34,373 nt of DNA from Hyphomicrobiales bacterium (GCA_027487245.1 JAIYDY010000046.1:1-34373); one strand, 5' to 3'. Shown: positions 19,058 to 29,244, counted from the stretch's first letter. The notes: generated by a model from the sequence alone, not told the origin. Translations and numbers: made by a program.

Positions 19058-20203
19058 ATGTCATCGCGCGCCGAGCCGACGCTCCTGGGCAAATGGTGGT
19101 GGACGGTGGACCGCTCGCTGCTGTTCTGCGTGTTCGGGTTGATGGTGATCGGCGTCGTGGCGCTGATGGCGGGCGGCCCGCCCGTCGCCGAGCGGCTGGG
19201 CCTCGCGACCTTCCATTTCGTCAACCGTCAGGCGATCTTCCTTCTGCCTGCAGTCGGCATCCTGCTGTTCGTGTCGTTCCTGTCGCCGCGCTGGGTTCGG
19301 CGTCTGGCGCTGGTCACGTTCATCGGGGCCCTGATCGGCGTGGTTGCCTGCCTGTTCATCGGGGCAGAGGTCAAGGGTGCCCGGCGCTGGCTCTCGCTCG
19401 GGCCGATGACGTTGCAGCCCTCCGAATTCCTCAAGCCTGCCTTTGTGGTGCTGGTGGCCTGGGCCTTCTCCGAAGGCTCGAAGCGCGCCGATGTGCCGGG
19501 CACCCTGCTGGCCATGCTGCTCCTGCCGATCACGGTGGTTCCGCTGATCCTCCAGCCAGATTTCGGCCAGACCATGCTGGTGACACTGGTCTGGGGCGGG
19601 CTGTTCTTCATTGCCGGCCTGCACTGGTTCTGGGTGATGGGCCTTGGCGGGGCAGGGCTGGTGGGCATCGCCGCCGCCTACGAGTTCGTGCCGCATGTGC
19701 GCGAGCGGATCGAGCGGTTCATGGACAAGAGCTCCGGCGACAGCTTCCAGGTTGACACCGCGCTGGAGAGCTTTGCGGCGGGGGGCCTGCTCGGCAAGGG
19801 TCCGGGCGAGGGCTCGGTCAAGCGCATCCTGCCCGATGCCCACACCGACTTCATCTTTGCCGTGACGGCGGAGGAGTTCGGTGTCGTGGCCTGCCTCGTG
19901 CTGATCAGCATTTTCGCCACCATCGTGCTGCGCGCGCTGTGGGTGGCGCTTGCATCGGAAGACCCGTTCCGCCGTTTCGCCGTCACTGGGCTCGCCATGC
20001 TGTTCGGCGTGCAGGCCTGCATCAACATGCTCGTCAACGTTCATCTCATGCCGGCCAAGGGCATGACGCTTCCGTTCATTTCCTATGGCGGCTCATCCTT
20101 GTGGTCGCTGGCGCTGGGCATGGGCTTCCTGATTGCCCTGTCCAGAAAACGCCCGCGCGCCGAGGAGATGGAGCAATTCACGGGACATCCGCGCCATGGC
20201 TGA
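19058..20203 (+). CDS. ftsW: FtsW, septal peptidoglycan glycosyltransferase (SEDS)
   Basis: Polymerises lipid II at the septum with FtsI. The 381-residue protein has about ten hydrophobic helices and the SEDS signatures: the NRQAIFLL entry helix, RRWLSLGPMTLQPSEFLKPA (shown whole at 20 residues), LQPDFGQT with the catalytic-loop Asp, AHTDFIFAVTAEEFG and the closing LPFISYGGSS. ATG 19058 is chosen: GGAG lies 9 nt upstream, and MSSRAEP starts a typical cytoplasmic tail; the 29 upstream codons look non-protein. First gene of the plus-strand dcw block; its 3' end overlaps murG by 8 nt. Confidence 0.97.
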   Translation: MSSRAEPTLLGKWWWTVDRSLLFCVFGLMVIGVVALMAGGPPVAERLGLATFHFVNRQAIFLLPAVGILLFVSFLSPRWVRRLALVTFIGALIGVVACLFIGAEVKGARRWLSLGPMTLQPSEFLKPAFVVLVAWAFSEGSKRADVPGTLLAMLLLPITVVPLILQPDFGQTMLVTLVWGGLFFIAGLHWFWVMGLGGAGLVGIAAAYEFVPHVRERIERFMDKSSGDSFQVDTALESFAAGGLLGKGPGEGSVKRILPDAHTDFIFAVTAEEFGVVACLVLISIFATIVLRALWVALASEDPFRRFAVTGLAMLFGVQACINMLVNVHLMPAKGMTLPFISYGGSSLWSLALGMGFLIALSRKRPRAEEMEQFTGHPRHG

Positions 20204-21338
20204 TGCCGCGACTGACCAGGAGGCGCAGGAGCCGGACGAACAGCGTCTCAGCGTCGTCCTGGCCGCAGGCGGCACGGGCGGGCATCTGTTTCCGGCCGAG
20301 GCGCTGAGCCATGTGCTGCAGCGGCGCGGGGTGATGGTGTCACTGGTCACGGACCTGCGTGCCATCGAGTTCACCGGCGGATTTCCGGCCGAGGCGATCC
20401 ACGCGGTGCCGGCGGCGACGCCTTCGGGCCGGTCCCTGGTCGACAAGATCAAGGCCGGTTTTGCCATCGTGCGCGGAGTGCTGGCGGCTCGCAAGGTGCT
20501 GAAGGACCTCGACCCCGACGTGGTGGTCGGCTTTGGCGGCTATCCGACGGTGCCGCCGCTGCTGGCGGCGAGCCTGGCGAAGTATGCCACCATCGTACAT
20601 GAGCAGAATGCGGTGATCGGCCGGGCCAACCGTTTTCTGTCTGGCCGTGTCGACTGCATTGCCACAGGCTTTGCAGAGGTCGGCGGGCTGGGCGCGGACA
20701 TGCTGGCCAAGTGCCATCATGTCGGCAATCCCGTCCGCACGGCGGTGACTTACGCGGCCAATGCGCCGTTCAGGCCGCTGGAACCCGGGGGGCATCTGCG
20801 TGTGCTTGTGTTTGGCGGCAGCCAGGGCGCGCGCGTGATGGCCGATGTCGTTCCCACCGCCGTCCAGCAACTCATGCCCGAGGAGTTGGCCCGCATCACC
20901 ATCGTGCAGCAGGCCCGCGTCGAGGATCACAACCGGGTCACGTCGGTGTATCAGCGCCTTGGCGTGCGGCACGAGGTCTCGCACTTCTTCGACAACCTGC
21001 CCGAGCAGATGGCTGCCGCCCAATTGGTGATTGCGCGCTCTGGCGCTTCGACCGTGGCCGAACTGGGCGTGATCGGCCGCCCGTCGATTCTGGTGCCGCT
21101 GCCGGGTGCGCTCGATCAGGACCAGATGGCCAATGCCCTCACGCTGGGCGCGATCGGTGCCGCGACCGTCATCGCGCAACCCGATTTCACGCCAAAGCGC
21201 CTCGCCTCGGAACTGAGCCTTGTCCTGGCCGAGCCTGACCGGCTGACTGCGCAGGCCGCTGCTGCCCGGACTGCGGGTCGGCCCGACGCGGCGGAGCGGC
21301 TGGCCGATCTTGTGATGATGGTCGCGCGCAACGAGTGA
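20196..21338 (+). CDS. murG: MurG, lipid II-forming GlcNAc transferase
   Basis: Adds GlcNAc from UDP-GlcNAc to lipid I on the cytoplasmic membrane face. The 380-residue protein (Met of [11 protein letters not shown]) has the glycine loops [15 protein letters not shown] (about 26-40) and [15 protein letters not shown], the [11 protein letters not shown] motif, and the donor-site [21 protein letters not shown] (in part), all typical of GT28 MurG. An N-terminal acidic extension of about 20 residues precedes the first strand. It starts within the last codons of ftsW, which indicates translational coupling. Confidence 0.97.
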   Translation: MADAATDQEAQEPDEQRLSVVLAAGGTGGHLFPAEALSHVLQRRGVMVSLVTDLRAIEFTGGFPAEAIHAVPAATPSGRSLVDKIKAGFAIVRGVLAARKVLKDLDPDVVVGFGGYPTVPPLLAASLAKYATIVHEQNAVIGRANRFLSGRVDCIATGFAEVGGLGADMLAKCHHVGNPVRTAVTYAANAPFRPLEPGGHLRVLVFGGSQGARVMADVVPTAVQQLMPEELARITIVQQARVEDHNRVTSVYQRLGVRHEVSHFFDNLPEQMAAAQLVIARSGASTVAELGVIGRPSILVPLPGALDQDQMANALTLGAIGAATVIAQPDFTPKRLASELSLVLAEPDRLTAQAAAARTAGRPDAAERLADLVMMVARNE

Positions 21339-21501
21339 GACACCGTCACGGCCAGGTGCATACCCGACCGGCTGGCACAGGCGGCGATTGACCTTTCCCG
21401 TGCGGCGCTGGATAGCGCTCAGCCAGCATGTGCCCGTTTACCGCCTTACGCCTGCAAAAGCCTTCCGCCTGCCACCGCTTCCTGCCCCAAGGACTGTTCC
21501 G
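21339..21501 (+). other. murG-murC spacer
   Basis: 163 bp with no gene; murG and murC usually abut more closely. The murC frame stays open through much of it, but the composition of that translation ([15 protein letters not shown]) has no family match, and the AAGGA ribosome site at 21489-21493 supports the internal ATG. No hairpin or promoter recognised. Confidence 0.5.
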
Positions 21502-22908
21502 ATGAAGATGCCACCCCAGACCGGACCCATCCACTTCATCGGTATTGGAGGGATCGGCATGTCCGGCATCGCCGAGGTGCTGCACAACCTGGGCTATACG
21601 GTGCAGGGTTCGGATGCGTCCGACAACTACAACGTCAAGCGGCTGGCGGACAAAGGCATCAGGACGTTCATCGGCCATTCCGCCGAGAACATCGCGCAGG
21701 CCGAGGTGGTCGTGGTCTCGACAGCGATCCGGCGCGACAATCCGGAACTGGCGATGGCGCGCGAGAAGCGCCTGCCGGTCGTGCACCGCTCGCAGATGCT
21801 GGCGGAACTGATGCGTCTGAAGTCGTGCGTGGCGGTGGCCGGCACCCATGGCAAGACCACGACGACCTCACTTGTGGCGACCCTGCTCGACAAGGGCGGG
21901 CTCGATCCGACCGTGATCAATGGCGGCATCATCAATGCCTACGGCACCAATGCCCGCATGGGCGACGGGGCCTGGATGGTGGTCGAGGCCGACGAGAGCG
22001 ACGGCACCTTCCTCAAGCTGCCGGCCGACGTGGCCATCATCACCAACATCGACCCCGAGCACCTCGACCATTTCAAGACGTTCGATGCGATCAAGGCGGC
22101 CTTCCGCTCGTTCGTCGAGAACCTGCCCTTCTACGGCTTTGCCGTGATGTGCATCGACCATCCCACCGTGCAGACACTCGTTGGCCAGATTGAGGACCGG
22201 CGCGTCATCACCTATGGCGAGAATCCGCAGGCCGATGTGCGTCTGGTCAATATCGACCTGACCGGCGGCAAATGCCGCTTCTCCGTCCTGATCCGCGACC
22301 GCAAGCGCGGCACCGAGATCGAGATTGCCGACCTCGTGCTGCCCATGCCGGGCCATCACAATGCGCTCAACGCGACGGCGGCCATCGCGGTGGCCTATGA
22401 GCTTGGCGTGACGCCTGACAGGATCCGCGAGGCGATTGGCGGCTTTGGCGGCGTCAAGCGCCGCTTCACCCGCACTGGAGAATGGAACGGCGCGCAGATC
22501 TTCGACGACTACGGCCATCACCCGGTCGAGATCGCCGCCGTGCTGAAGGCGGCGCGGGCCTCGACCACCAAGCAGGTGATCGCCGTGGTGCAGCCCCATC
22601 GCTACACACGACTGCACTCGCTGTTCCAGGATTTCTGCACCTGCTTCAACGATGCCGACGCGGTCATCGTCGCGCCGGTCTATGCGGCCGGCGAGCAGCC
22701 GATCGAAGGAGCCTCGCGCGATGATCTGGTGGCCGGCATCAAGGCCAGCGGCCATCGCAACGTGCAGCCGCTGGACAGCAAGCATACGCTGGCCGGGCTG
22801 GTGGCTGGCCTCGCGCGTGACGGTGACTACGTGGTCCTGCTTGGCGCTGGCGACATCACGCAATGGGCCTATGCGCTGCCGGGCGAGCTTGAAAAGCTGA
22901 GCGGCTGA
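21502..22908 (+). CDS. murC: MurC, UDP-N-acetylmuramate--L-alanine ligase
   Basis: First Mur ligase; adds L-Ala to UDP-MurNAc using ATP. The 468-residue protein has the N-terminal Rossmann signature [17 protein letters not shown] (about 9-25), P-loop [11 protein letters not shown] (about 114-124), the divalent-metal Glu region [14 protein letters not shown], the ATP-site His-rich [10 protein letters not shown], and the C-terminal VVQPHRYTR (arginine contacting the substrate). Length is normal. AAGGA lies 8 nt before ATG 21502. In most Alphaproteobacteria murB follows directly; here two protease genes intervene. Confidence 0.98.
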   Translation: MKMPPQTGPIHFIGIGGIGMSGIAEVLHNLGYTVQGSDASDNYNVKRLADKGIRTFIGHSAENIAQAEVVVVSTAIRRDNPELAMAREKRLPVVHRSQMLAELMRLKSCVAVAGTHGKTTTTSLVATLLDKGGLDPTVINGGIINAYGTNARMGDGAWMVVEADESDGTFLKLPADVAIITNIDPEHLDHFKTFDAIKAAFRSFVENLPFYGFAVMCIDHPTVQTLVGQIEDRRVITYGENPQADVRLVNIDLTGGKCRFSVLIRDRKRGTEIEIADLVLPMPGHHNALNATAAIAVAYELGVTPDRIREAIGGFGGVKRRFTRTGEWNGAQIFDDYGHHPVEIAAVLKAARASTTKQVIAVVQPHRYTRLHSLFQDFCTCFNDADAVIVAPVYAAGEQPIEGASRDDLVAGIKASGHRNVQPLDSKHTLAGLVAGLARDGDYVVLLGAGDITQWAYALPGELEKLSG

Positions 22909-23000
22909 GCCCCGCCAGCGATCTCGACGCCTTGCCTGCGACATGACGGCGTCAAACCGGCGTGCCATGGCCTGCGTAAGGCATGAGAGGCAAGGTGCGG

Positions 23001-23918
23001 ATGATGGACATGGCTGGATCGATCAGGAACGGGCAAGGACGGCAGGCGGCGCTTGTCGCGGCGTGCGTCATGATGCTCGCCTTGGCCTTGCCACTCGGCC
23101 CGGCGCGCGCTGCCGAGCCGGTGCGCGGCAACATGCCGGCGGAGGTCACGCTCGTGCACGAGCCGCCGACCAACCCTGCGCATCAGGCCATCCATGCGCG
23201 CGTTCTGGGTGATCCCACCTTCGAGGGCGCGCGTCGCTTCTTTGCCGCGTTCCGGCTGAACCGGCCACTGGTGATCAGGACACGGAGTTGCTCGGGCCGG
23301 GGCGGGGCCTGGTATTACGAAGGCGCTGTCACGGTCTGCTACGAATATCTCCAGAACGCCGTCGACAATGCCAGGAGCGACCGCCGGCCCGACTGGGTCA
23401 GCGAGGACGACGCCATCCGCGGCCAGTTTGCAGATGTGCTGTATCATGAGGGCGCGCATGCCCTGATCGAGTTCCTCGGCATTCCATTGTTCAGCCGCGA
23501 GGAGGACGCAGCCGACACGATGGCGTCCTTCGCCATCCTCGCCCTGTTCCGGCAGGACGCGCCGGCGCTGATCAACGGCATCGTCTATTCCTACCTGGTC
23601 GACACGGGTGTCAGGAACTTCAGCGAGTTGCCATCGCTCGAATCCCGGACGATCGCGAGCCGGCAGTATGGCGGAGCGCACAGCACGCCGTTGCAGCGCC
23701 TGTTCAATGTGGTCTGCCTCGCCGCCGGCTCAGATCCTGCAAGCTACCGCGCGCTCGTCAGCCGCAGCGACATGCCGGCATGGCGCGCCAATGGCTGCGA
23801 AGAGGAATACAAGCAGGTCGCGCACGCGGCCCGCACCCTGCTGGCCCCGCATCTCGACCGCGAGGCCCTCCAGCGTCATTTCCCCGGCGCTGTCTGGCCG
23901 GAGGCGGCGAAGCGGTAA
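23001..23918 (+). CDS. Exported DUF4344-type putative metallopeptidase
   Basis: Probable periplasmic zinc peptidase of 305 residues. A signal peptide (about 15-38, hydrophobic core ALVAACVMMLALALPLG, Ala-Arg-Ala-Ala end) precedes a single catalytic-like domain. The zinc motif is HEGAH (149-153, HExxH form), followed 14 residues later by SREEDAAD, whose acidic residues likely give the third ligand; this pair is the DUF4344 signature. Cysteines at about 97, 113, 244 and 276 may form disulfides. ATG 23001 is preferred (AAGG 5 nt upstream); ATG 22983 also fits. It sits between murC and murB and is convergent, 7 nt away, with the RTX protease. Substrate unknown. Confidence 0.85.
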   Translation: MMDMAGSIRNGQGRQAALVAACVMMLALALPLGPARAAEPVRGNMPAEVTLVHEPPTNPAHQAIHARVLGDPTFEGARRFFAAFRLNRPLVIRTRSCSGRGGAWYYEGAVTVCYEYLQNAVDNARSDRRPDWVSEDDAIRGQFADVLYHEGAHALIEFLGIPLFSREEDAADTMASFAILALFRQDAPALINGIVYSYLVDTGVRNFSELPSLESRTIASRQYGGAHSTPLQRLFNVVCLAAGSDPASYRALVSRSDMPAWRANGCEEEYKQVAHAARTLLAPHLDREALQRHFPGAVWPEAAKR

Positions 23919-23925
23919 AGCTGCC

Positions 23926-26550
23926 TCAGGCGAAGACGAAGTCGGCGGCGCTCAGGATCCCGCGCTCGGCCCCTGACACCGTGATGGTGCCGAAGACACC
24001 TGACACGGCGTAGGCTTGGCCGGTGCTGGTGATGGCGAGGCTGGCAAAGCTGAGGCCGAGGCCGCGAAAATCGATCATGTCGCGGCCATCCTGGAAGTCC
24101 AGAATGCGGTCATTGCCGCCGCCGCGCACATCGAAGCAGAAGCGGTCATTGCCGGCCCCGCCCGTGAAGACGTCATCGCCGAGGCCGCCGAACAGCATGT
24201 CGTTGCCCAGCCCGCCATCGAGCGTGTCGTTGCCGGAGCCGCCGAGAAGCGTGTCGAGGCCGTCAAAGCCGAGCAGGGCATCGTTGCCCAGGCCGCCTTC
24301 CAGACGGTTGGCGAGACTGTTGCCGCGCAACACGTCGGCCTGGTTCGAGCCGATGAGGTTCTCGATCCCGCTCAGGATATCGCCAGCGGCGTCGCCTCCG
24401 GTGCCCATCCCCGTCTGCAGATCGGCGGTGACACCCAGCGTGCTGGTGGCATAGCTGGCCGTATCGACGCCATCACTGCCATCGAGACGATCGCTGCCTG
24501 AGCCGCCGGTGAGGATGTCATTACCGGAGCCGCCGCTGAGATAGTCGTTGCCGGCCCCGCCGCCGATGGTGTCGTTGCCGATGCCGCCGGCGAGCATGTT
24601 GGCATTGCCATCGCCGCTGATCCGGTCAGCATGGGCCGAGCCGGTGACGTTCTCGATGCCGACCAGCACGTCGCCCTGGGCGTGCCCGCCGGTCTGGCTG
24701 GCGCGGGTCAGATCGATGTCGATCCCGAGATTGGAGCCGAGGTAGCTCGCCGTATCAATGCCGGCCCCGCCTTCGAGGCGATCAGCGCCGCCCCAACCTT
24801 CGAACGTGTCGTTGCCGCGCATGCCGAGCAGCGTGTTGGCAACGTCGTTGCCGGTCAGCATGTCGTTGCCGTCGCCTGTCACGGCATTCTCGATCACGGT
24901 TCCCGCCGCGATGGTCAGCGAGCGGCCATGGATGGTGGAGAGCGCGCCAGCGTGGAGGTTGATCATGGTCGCTTCCATGGTGGCGGAGGCGTTGATCCAG
25001 TCGATCCCGCCATCGGTGTCCCGCAGGGTTCCGCGGGCCGCATTCAGCGCCAGCATTTTGCCGAATTCGCTGGTGTAGTGATAGACGTCGTTGGCGGAGA
25101 TCGCATCGCCGTAGACGTCGAGGCGATAGGACGCCACCGAGCCTGTTGCGCCGGCGCGGGTGTCGGTGATGCGGACCAGCCAGTTGCCGGAAGCCAGTTC
25201 GCCGCGCAGGGCTTCGGAGGTGAAACTCCAGGTGAAGCCGTTGACCGCCTGGCTGCCGGGGGCTGCATTCAGCACTACGGAGCGCGTGCCTTCGGGCGAG
25301 ATCAGTTCGACGCGCAGATCGTTGATGTTGCCGTGGCTGAGCGTCAGGGTCAGCGAGACGCTCTCGACCTCGATGGCGCGGGCAATGTTGACCGTGAACT
25401 CCGTCGACTTGAGATCGGCGATGGCGCGGTTGAGCGTGCCCGAAACGGTGGCAACCTGTTCGTTGGCCGAGGTCTGGGCCGAGCCAAAACGGCTCCAGAC
25501 TTCGGCAAAGCGCACGGCTTCGAGCGCATCGACGCGGCCAAAGCCGACATCGTTGGAATAGTGCAGGCCGCCGCCATTGACGTTATCGGCCTTGTTGACC
25601 GTCCAGCCAGATTGCATGCGACCCGAAACGCCCCCGGTCAGCGCTGCCGGCGTGGTGTGGTCGGCGGTGATGGCCAGGATGTCCTGCACATCGCGCCAGC
25701 CAAGCTTGTTGTTGGCGCTGAGCATGACGGCCACGACGCCGCTGACGATGGGGCTGGCCGCCGAGGTGCCGCCGAACCCGGAGGTGTAGTCGCCGCTGGC
25801 ATAGCCGCGCGAGCCACTGACATCGGTGGTGACGATGCCGGCCCCGCCGCCATTGGACGGGCCGGAGACCAGCACGGACGCGCCGCGCGTCGAATAGCCC
25901 GAGACATCGCCATCCTGCCCGATGGCCCCGACCGTGATGGTCTGGCGCATGGCATTGAAGTTGGACATGTTGGCATCGCGGCCTTCGCCGCCTTCGTTGC
26001 CAGCCGCGTTGACCACGATGGTGCCAAGCCCGCCGCGCCCGACGTCGGCTGCGTTCTTGACGGCTGATGCAAACAGGTTGCCGAAAGATCCGCTCTGGTG
26101 GGCGCTGTCGGCATAACGCGACGACCAGCCCCAGGAATTGTTGGTCACATCGAAGCTGCTCATGCCGCGAATGGCGGTGATGAAGCCGCTGCTGGCCCCG
26201 ATGCCGGAGAAGATGTTGACGCCCGTCAGCATCGCGCTGTGCGCCACGCCAACCCCGCCCGCGCCGTTGTTGGCATCCGCCGCAATCAGCCCCGCGACTG
26301 CCGTGCCATGCACGGCCGAACCGGTGGACGCATCGAGCCGCTGGCCATTGATCACCAGTTCGCGGCTGGAATCGTAGCGGTTGCGCAGATCGATGTGGTT
26401 CTTGTCGATGCCGTCATCATAAACGCCGACCTTGACGCCTGCGCCGCTGAACTCCGACCAGATGCGGTTGGGATCACCCTTGAAGATCTGGCCGAGATGC
26501 CACTGGCTGGCGAGCAGCGGGTTGTTGGTCGAGGTGACGATGCGGGACAT
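23926..26550 (-). CDS. Secreted subtilisin-like protease with P domain and RTX repeats
   Basis: An 874-residue kexin/subtilisin-family (S8) protease. The catalytic domain (about 15-370) has Asp45 (VYDDGID), His81 (HGTAVAGL), oxyanion Asn185 (AAGNEGG) and Ser263 (GGTSAASP), all intact. A proprotein-convertase P domain follows (about 375-505, LSHGNINDLRVELISPEGT and WLVRITDTRAG). Then come about 280 residues with GGxGxDxLxGGxGxD-type calcium-binding RTX nonapeptides in three clusters, and a C-terminal tail ending ADFVFA, typical of type I secretion signals. No N-terminal signal peptide, consistent with type I secretion, but no HlyB/D/TolC genes are nearby. ATG 26550 follows GGAG by 6 nt. Confidence 0.93.
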   Translation of the reverse strand: MSRIVTSTNNPLLASQWHLGQIFKGDPNRIWSEFSGAGVKVGVYDDGIDKNHIDLRNRYDSSRELVINGQRLDASTGSAVHGTAVAGLIAADANNGAGGVGVAHSAMLTGVNIFSGIGASSGFITAIRGMSSFDVTNNSWGWSSRYADSAHQSGSFGNLFASAVKNAADVGRGGLGTIVVNAAGNEGGEGRDANMSNFNAMRQTITVGAIGQDGDVSGYSTRGASVLVSGPSNGGGAGIVTTDVSGSRGYASGDYTSGFGGTSAASPIVSGVVAVMLSANNKLGWRDVQDILAITADHTTPAALTGGVSGRMQSGWTVNKADNVNGGGLHYSNDVGFGRVDALEAVRFAEVWSRFGSAQTSANEQVATVSGTLNRAIADLKSTEFTVNIARAIEVESVSLTLTLSHGNINDLRVELISPEGTRSVVLNAAPGSQAVNGFTWSFTSEALRGELASGNWLVRITDTRAGATGSVASYRLDVYGDAISANDVYHYTSEFGKMLALNAARGTLRDTDGGIDWINASATMEATMINLHAGALSTIHGRSLTIAAGTVIENAVTGDGNDMLTGNDVANTLLGMRGNDTFEGWGGADRLEGGAGIDTASYLGSNLGIDIDLTRASQTGGHAQGDVLVGIENVTGSAHADRISGDGNANMLAGGIGNDTIGGGAGNDYLSGGSGNDILTGGSGSDRLDGSDGVDTASYATSTLGVTADLQTGMGTGGDAAGDILSGIENLIGSNQADVLRGNSLANRLEGGLGNDALLGFDGLDTLLGGSGNDTLDGGLGNDMLFGGLGDDVFTGGAGNDRFCFDVRGGGNDRILDFQDGRDMIDFRGLGLSFASLAITSTGQAYAVSGVFGTITVSGAERGILSAADFVFA

Positions 26551-26742
26551 CAAAGGCTCCGGAAACAATCGGACTACGGGCGATTGCATGCCGTTGTGAC
26601 GTCAAATTCATGCCAGCAGGTTCCAGGAACGCGTTGCATTTTAGTGATATGTCCGATTTCCGGCGCGCTGTGCGCCGCAATCTGCCGCCCGCCCGTGCTT
26701 GTTGCGGTTGATCCGGCGCTGGTGACAGGCTAGCTGCACGCC
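26551..26742. other. Divergent region between the RTX protease and murB
   Basis: 192 bp that must hold the protease promoter and possibly one for murB. Visible symmetric sites are TGACGTCA (26597-26604, within TTGTGACGTCAAA) and GTTCCAGGAAC (26620-26630). Neither is assigned to a regulator, and short palindromes of this size can arise by chance. Confidence 0.4.
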
Positions 26743-27660
26743 ATGACAACGCCCGATCTCGCAGGCCGCCTGGCCACGTTGATGCCCGACCTGCGCGGGC
26801 GCCTGTTGCCGCATCAGCCGCTCGGGCCGCTGACCTGGTTTCGTGTCGGCGGGCCGGCTGAAGTCCTGTTCACGCCGGCTGACGAGGCCGACCTTGCGCT
26901 GTTCCTCGCGGCATTGCCGACCGGGATTGATGTTCATCCGCTTGGTGTCGGATCGAACATGATCGTGCGCGATGGCGGAGTGCGCGGTGTGGTGATCCGG
27001 CTGTCGCCGCGCGGGTTCGGCCAGATTGCCACCGAGGGCAGCCTTGTCCGGGCGGGCGCTGCCGCCCTCGACAAGCGCTTGGCCGAGGCTGCGGCGGAAG
27101 CCGGCCTTGGCGGGCTGGAGTTCTATTTCGGCATTCCGGGCACGATCGGCGGGGCCATCACCATGAATGCCGGCGCCAATGGCGGCGAGACGAAAGATGT
27201 GCTGGTCGAGGTGCGCGGTGTCCTGCGTGATGGCCGGATCGTGACGATCCCCAATGCCGATCTTGCCTTTGACTACCGTACCTCACGTCCGCCGGAGGGC
27301 CTGATCTTCACCGGCGCGCTGTTCCGTGGCCAGCCCGAGCCGGCCGAGGTGATCAGGACCCGGATGGCGGCCGTGCAGCACCATCGGGAAACGGCGCAGC
27401 CGATCCGCGAAAAGACGGGTGGCTCCACTTTCCGCAATCCGCCCGGCCATTCCGCCTGGAGGCTCATCGACGCTGCCGGCTGCCGGGGGCTGAGGGTGGG
27501 CGGCGCGCAGGTCAGCGAGATGCACTGCAACTTCCTGATCAACACCGGCGAGGCGACCGCAGCCGACATCGAGACACTGGGCGAGACCGTACGCGCCCGG
27601 GTTCTGGCCCATTCGGGTATCGACCTTCACTGGGAAATCAAGCGGGTTGGCGAGGCCTGA
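26743..27660 (+). CDS. murB: MurB, UDP-N-acetylenolpyruvoylglucosamine reductase
   Basis: FAD enzyme reducing UDP-GlcNAc-enolpyruvate to UDP-MurNAc. The 305-residue protein shows the FAD-binding blocks [13 protein letters not shown] (about 31-43) and [13 protein letters not shown] (about 67-79), the flavin loop [19 protein letters not shown] (about 129-147), catalytic Ser in GGSTFRNP, and the closing Glu motif LHWEIKRVG. This is a type II MurB of normal alphaproteobacterial length. ATG 26743 has only a weak ribosome site but fits the family start. Its usual operon partners murC and ddl are separated from it by insertions on both sides. Confidence 0.97.
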   Translation: MTTPDLAGRLATLMPDLRGRLLPHQPLGPLTWFRVGGPAEVLFTPADEADLALFLAALPTGIDVHPLGVGSNMIVRDGGVRGVVIRLSPRGFGQIATEGSLVRAGAAALDKRLAEAAAEAGLGGLEFYFGIPGTIGGAITMNAGANGGETKDVLVEVRGVLRDGRIVTIPNADLAFDYRTSRPPEGLIFTGALFRGQPEPAEVIRTRMAAVQHHRETAQPIREKTGGSTFRNPPGHSAWRLIDAAGCRGLRVGGAQVSEMHCNFLINTGEATAADIETLGETVRARVLAHSGIDLHWEIKRVGEA

Positions 27661-27672
27661 GGCAAGCCTGCT

Positions 27673-29244
27673 TCAACGCACGGTTTCGACCAGCTTGCCA
27701 TCGGCGGAGAAGACGACGTAGCCTCCGACATCATGGCGCGGTGGCACGCCGACCCTGATGTCGACGTACGGCATGCCTTGCCTCGGCCGCCAGAAGGGCT
27801 CGCCGCTCCAGATGCGGATGCGGTGCACCTTGGCGCCGGGCAGGGGCACCGCGGCCTTGGCCCTGGCCAGCATGCTGTCGATGGCGGCCTTGTCCAGCCG
27901 TGCCAGATCCTCGAAGGTGAACGTCGATCGCAGGTTGATCATCGACGTTGACCGTGGCGAGCTTTCCTCGAGCTTCTCGCGCAGGGAAACCTCGAAGGTC
28001 ATGCCGGGCTGCTTGGGCGAGACCATGGACAGGCTGGCACGATCCTCGTTGAAGCTCATCTCGTACAGCCGCGCGCCGGTTCCCAGCGAGGTCCGGAGCT
28101 TCTCGATCGACGCCAGAATGGCTTCGGGGGCGAGTTGGTCAATCTTCGGACGCAGGCTCGCCGGCAGGCGCACCGACAGCACGGCGGCATCCGGCGTGAC
28201 CCTGACAATGGTGCGTTCCGCGAAGTTCTCCCCGAACAACGGAATCTGGCGGCGTCCATCGACCATCTGGATTTCCCAGGCCACGACGGGCGTGCCGACG
28301 GCCACGCGCTCCTTGATCGCCTTGGCGATCATGATGCGTGGCTGGCCGGAGGGTTCCTTGTCGCGCGCTGCCTTGAGGATGGCAGGAAGCTTGGCAAGGT
28401 CGATCTCGTCGAGGCTGAAGGGCAGGTTGCCGTTGTGGCGCAGGAGATCGATGTTCGGCATGTCGGCAAAGTCGCGGCGGAAGCTGCCCCCATCCCAGAG
28501 CCACGCGGTCGTGGAGGCCGGATTGCCGGCCGCCACCGCTTTCATGGAAATGCTCGTCCGCGAGACATCGACCTCATAGACATCGGGTCTGGCCGCGACG
28601 ACGGAGCGGAAGGAGGCCTGCGCATCGGCCAGCGGCCATTCATCCTGCTCGAGGAAGTTCCGGTTGCGGCCCCTGTTCGTGCCCGCGATGTCGACGCCCA
28701 TGATCCTGCCATCGGCGGCGGTTGTCACGCTGGCGCTCTCGCGGTCGCTGCTGACCGTTATGCTCCAGCGCACGTCGCCAAAGGCAGGGTTTGGCAGCAA
28801 CGTCACCACCCTGGCGATCCTGACGGCACTGATCCGGCCCGGATCGTCCAGCCTGACGCGGGCGCGGGCTGCGTCGAGGATGGTCCAGAGGCGGTCGAGC
28901 GGAACGGATGAGAGCGCGAAAAATCCGCTCTCGACATTCGCCACCGGCGAGGAAGGCCGCTCCGGCTGCGGCCCTGAAACCATGTGGAAGGTCATGGACA
29001 GGACGGTCCTGCTGCCCACCCGCCAGCGGTCGATCCGCGCTCCGCCTGCCGCGGCGCGGGCCTGAACCTCGATCGCCTCGGGCCTGATGACGACCTCAGC
29101 CACATCGAGGTTGGTGCCCATCTTGTCGGTCAGCCCCGACCAGCCGCGCTCGAAGACGGCCTTGTCGTTGAGGTAGTTCGTGGTCTGGGCAAGCGCGGGC
29201 TGTGCAAGAACGATGGCGACAATCGCCAGAAGAAGGAGCCTCAT
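27673..29244 (-). CDS. Exported protein with three diverged internal repeats, function unknown
   Basis: A 523-residue protein I do not recognise. A clean signal peptide (about 1-19, LLLLAIVAIVLAQPALAQ) and GGAGGGAC ribosome site 4-8 nt before ATG 29244 fix the start. The mature part appears to be three related modules of roughly 155-170 residues (about 28-185, 205-360 and 365-523). Each runs: helix of the FRSVVAARPDVYEV type, two strands, a helix of the LPAILKAARDK type (LDRLWTILDAARARV; IDSMLARAKAAV), then strands with WxIxV and a closing aaDGxI/L turn (TTAADGRIMGV; FSADGKLVETV). The last element recalls PepSY-like modules, but this is only a resemblance. Convergent with murB; probably periplasmic. 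Confidence 0.75.
   Translation of the reverse strand: MRLLLLAIVAIVLAQPALAQTTNYLNDKAVFERGWSGLTDKMGTNLDVAEVVIRPEAIEVQARAAAGGARIDRWRVGSRTVLSMTFHMVSGPQPERPSSPVANVESGFFALSSVPLDRLWTILDAARARVRLDDPGRISAVRIARVVTLLPNPAFGDVRWSITVSSDRESASVTTAADGRIMGVDIAGTNRGRNRNFLEQDEWPLADAQASFRSVVAARPDVYEVDVSRTSISMKAVAAGNPASTTAWLWDGGSFRRDFADMPNIDLLRHNGNLPFSLDEIDLAKLPAILKAARDKEPSGQPRIMIAKAIKERVAVGTPVVAWEIQMVDGRRQIPLFGENFAERTIVRVTPDAAVLSVRLPASLRPKIDQLAPEAILASIEKLRTSLGTGARLYEMSFNEDRASLSMVSPKQPGMTFEVSLREKLEESSPRSTSMINLRSTFTFEDLARLDKAAIDSMLARAKAAVPLPGAKVHRIRIWSGEPFWRPRQGMPYVDIRVGVPPRHDVGGYVVFSADGKLVETVR

Noticed and set aside
24075..24830. Regularly spaced repeats resembling a CRISPR array or tandem repeat
   Set aside because: They are the 27-bp coding units of RTX nonapeptides in the protease, varied in sequence and without unique spacers.
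24631..26067. 478-residue plus-strand open frame opposite the RTX protease
   Set aside because: Mirror of the S8/RTX coding sequence; no protein motifs, and the protease frame has all catalytic residues.
26597..26604. TGACGTCA palindrome upstream of the RTX protease
   Set aside because: Eight-bp palindromes are expected by chance at this scale, and no regulator with this site is indicated.
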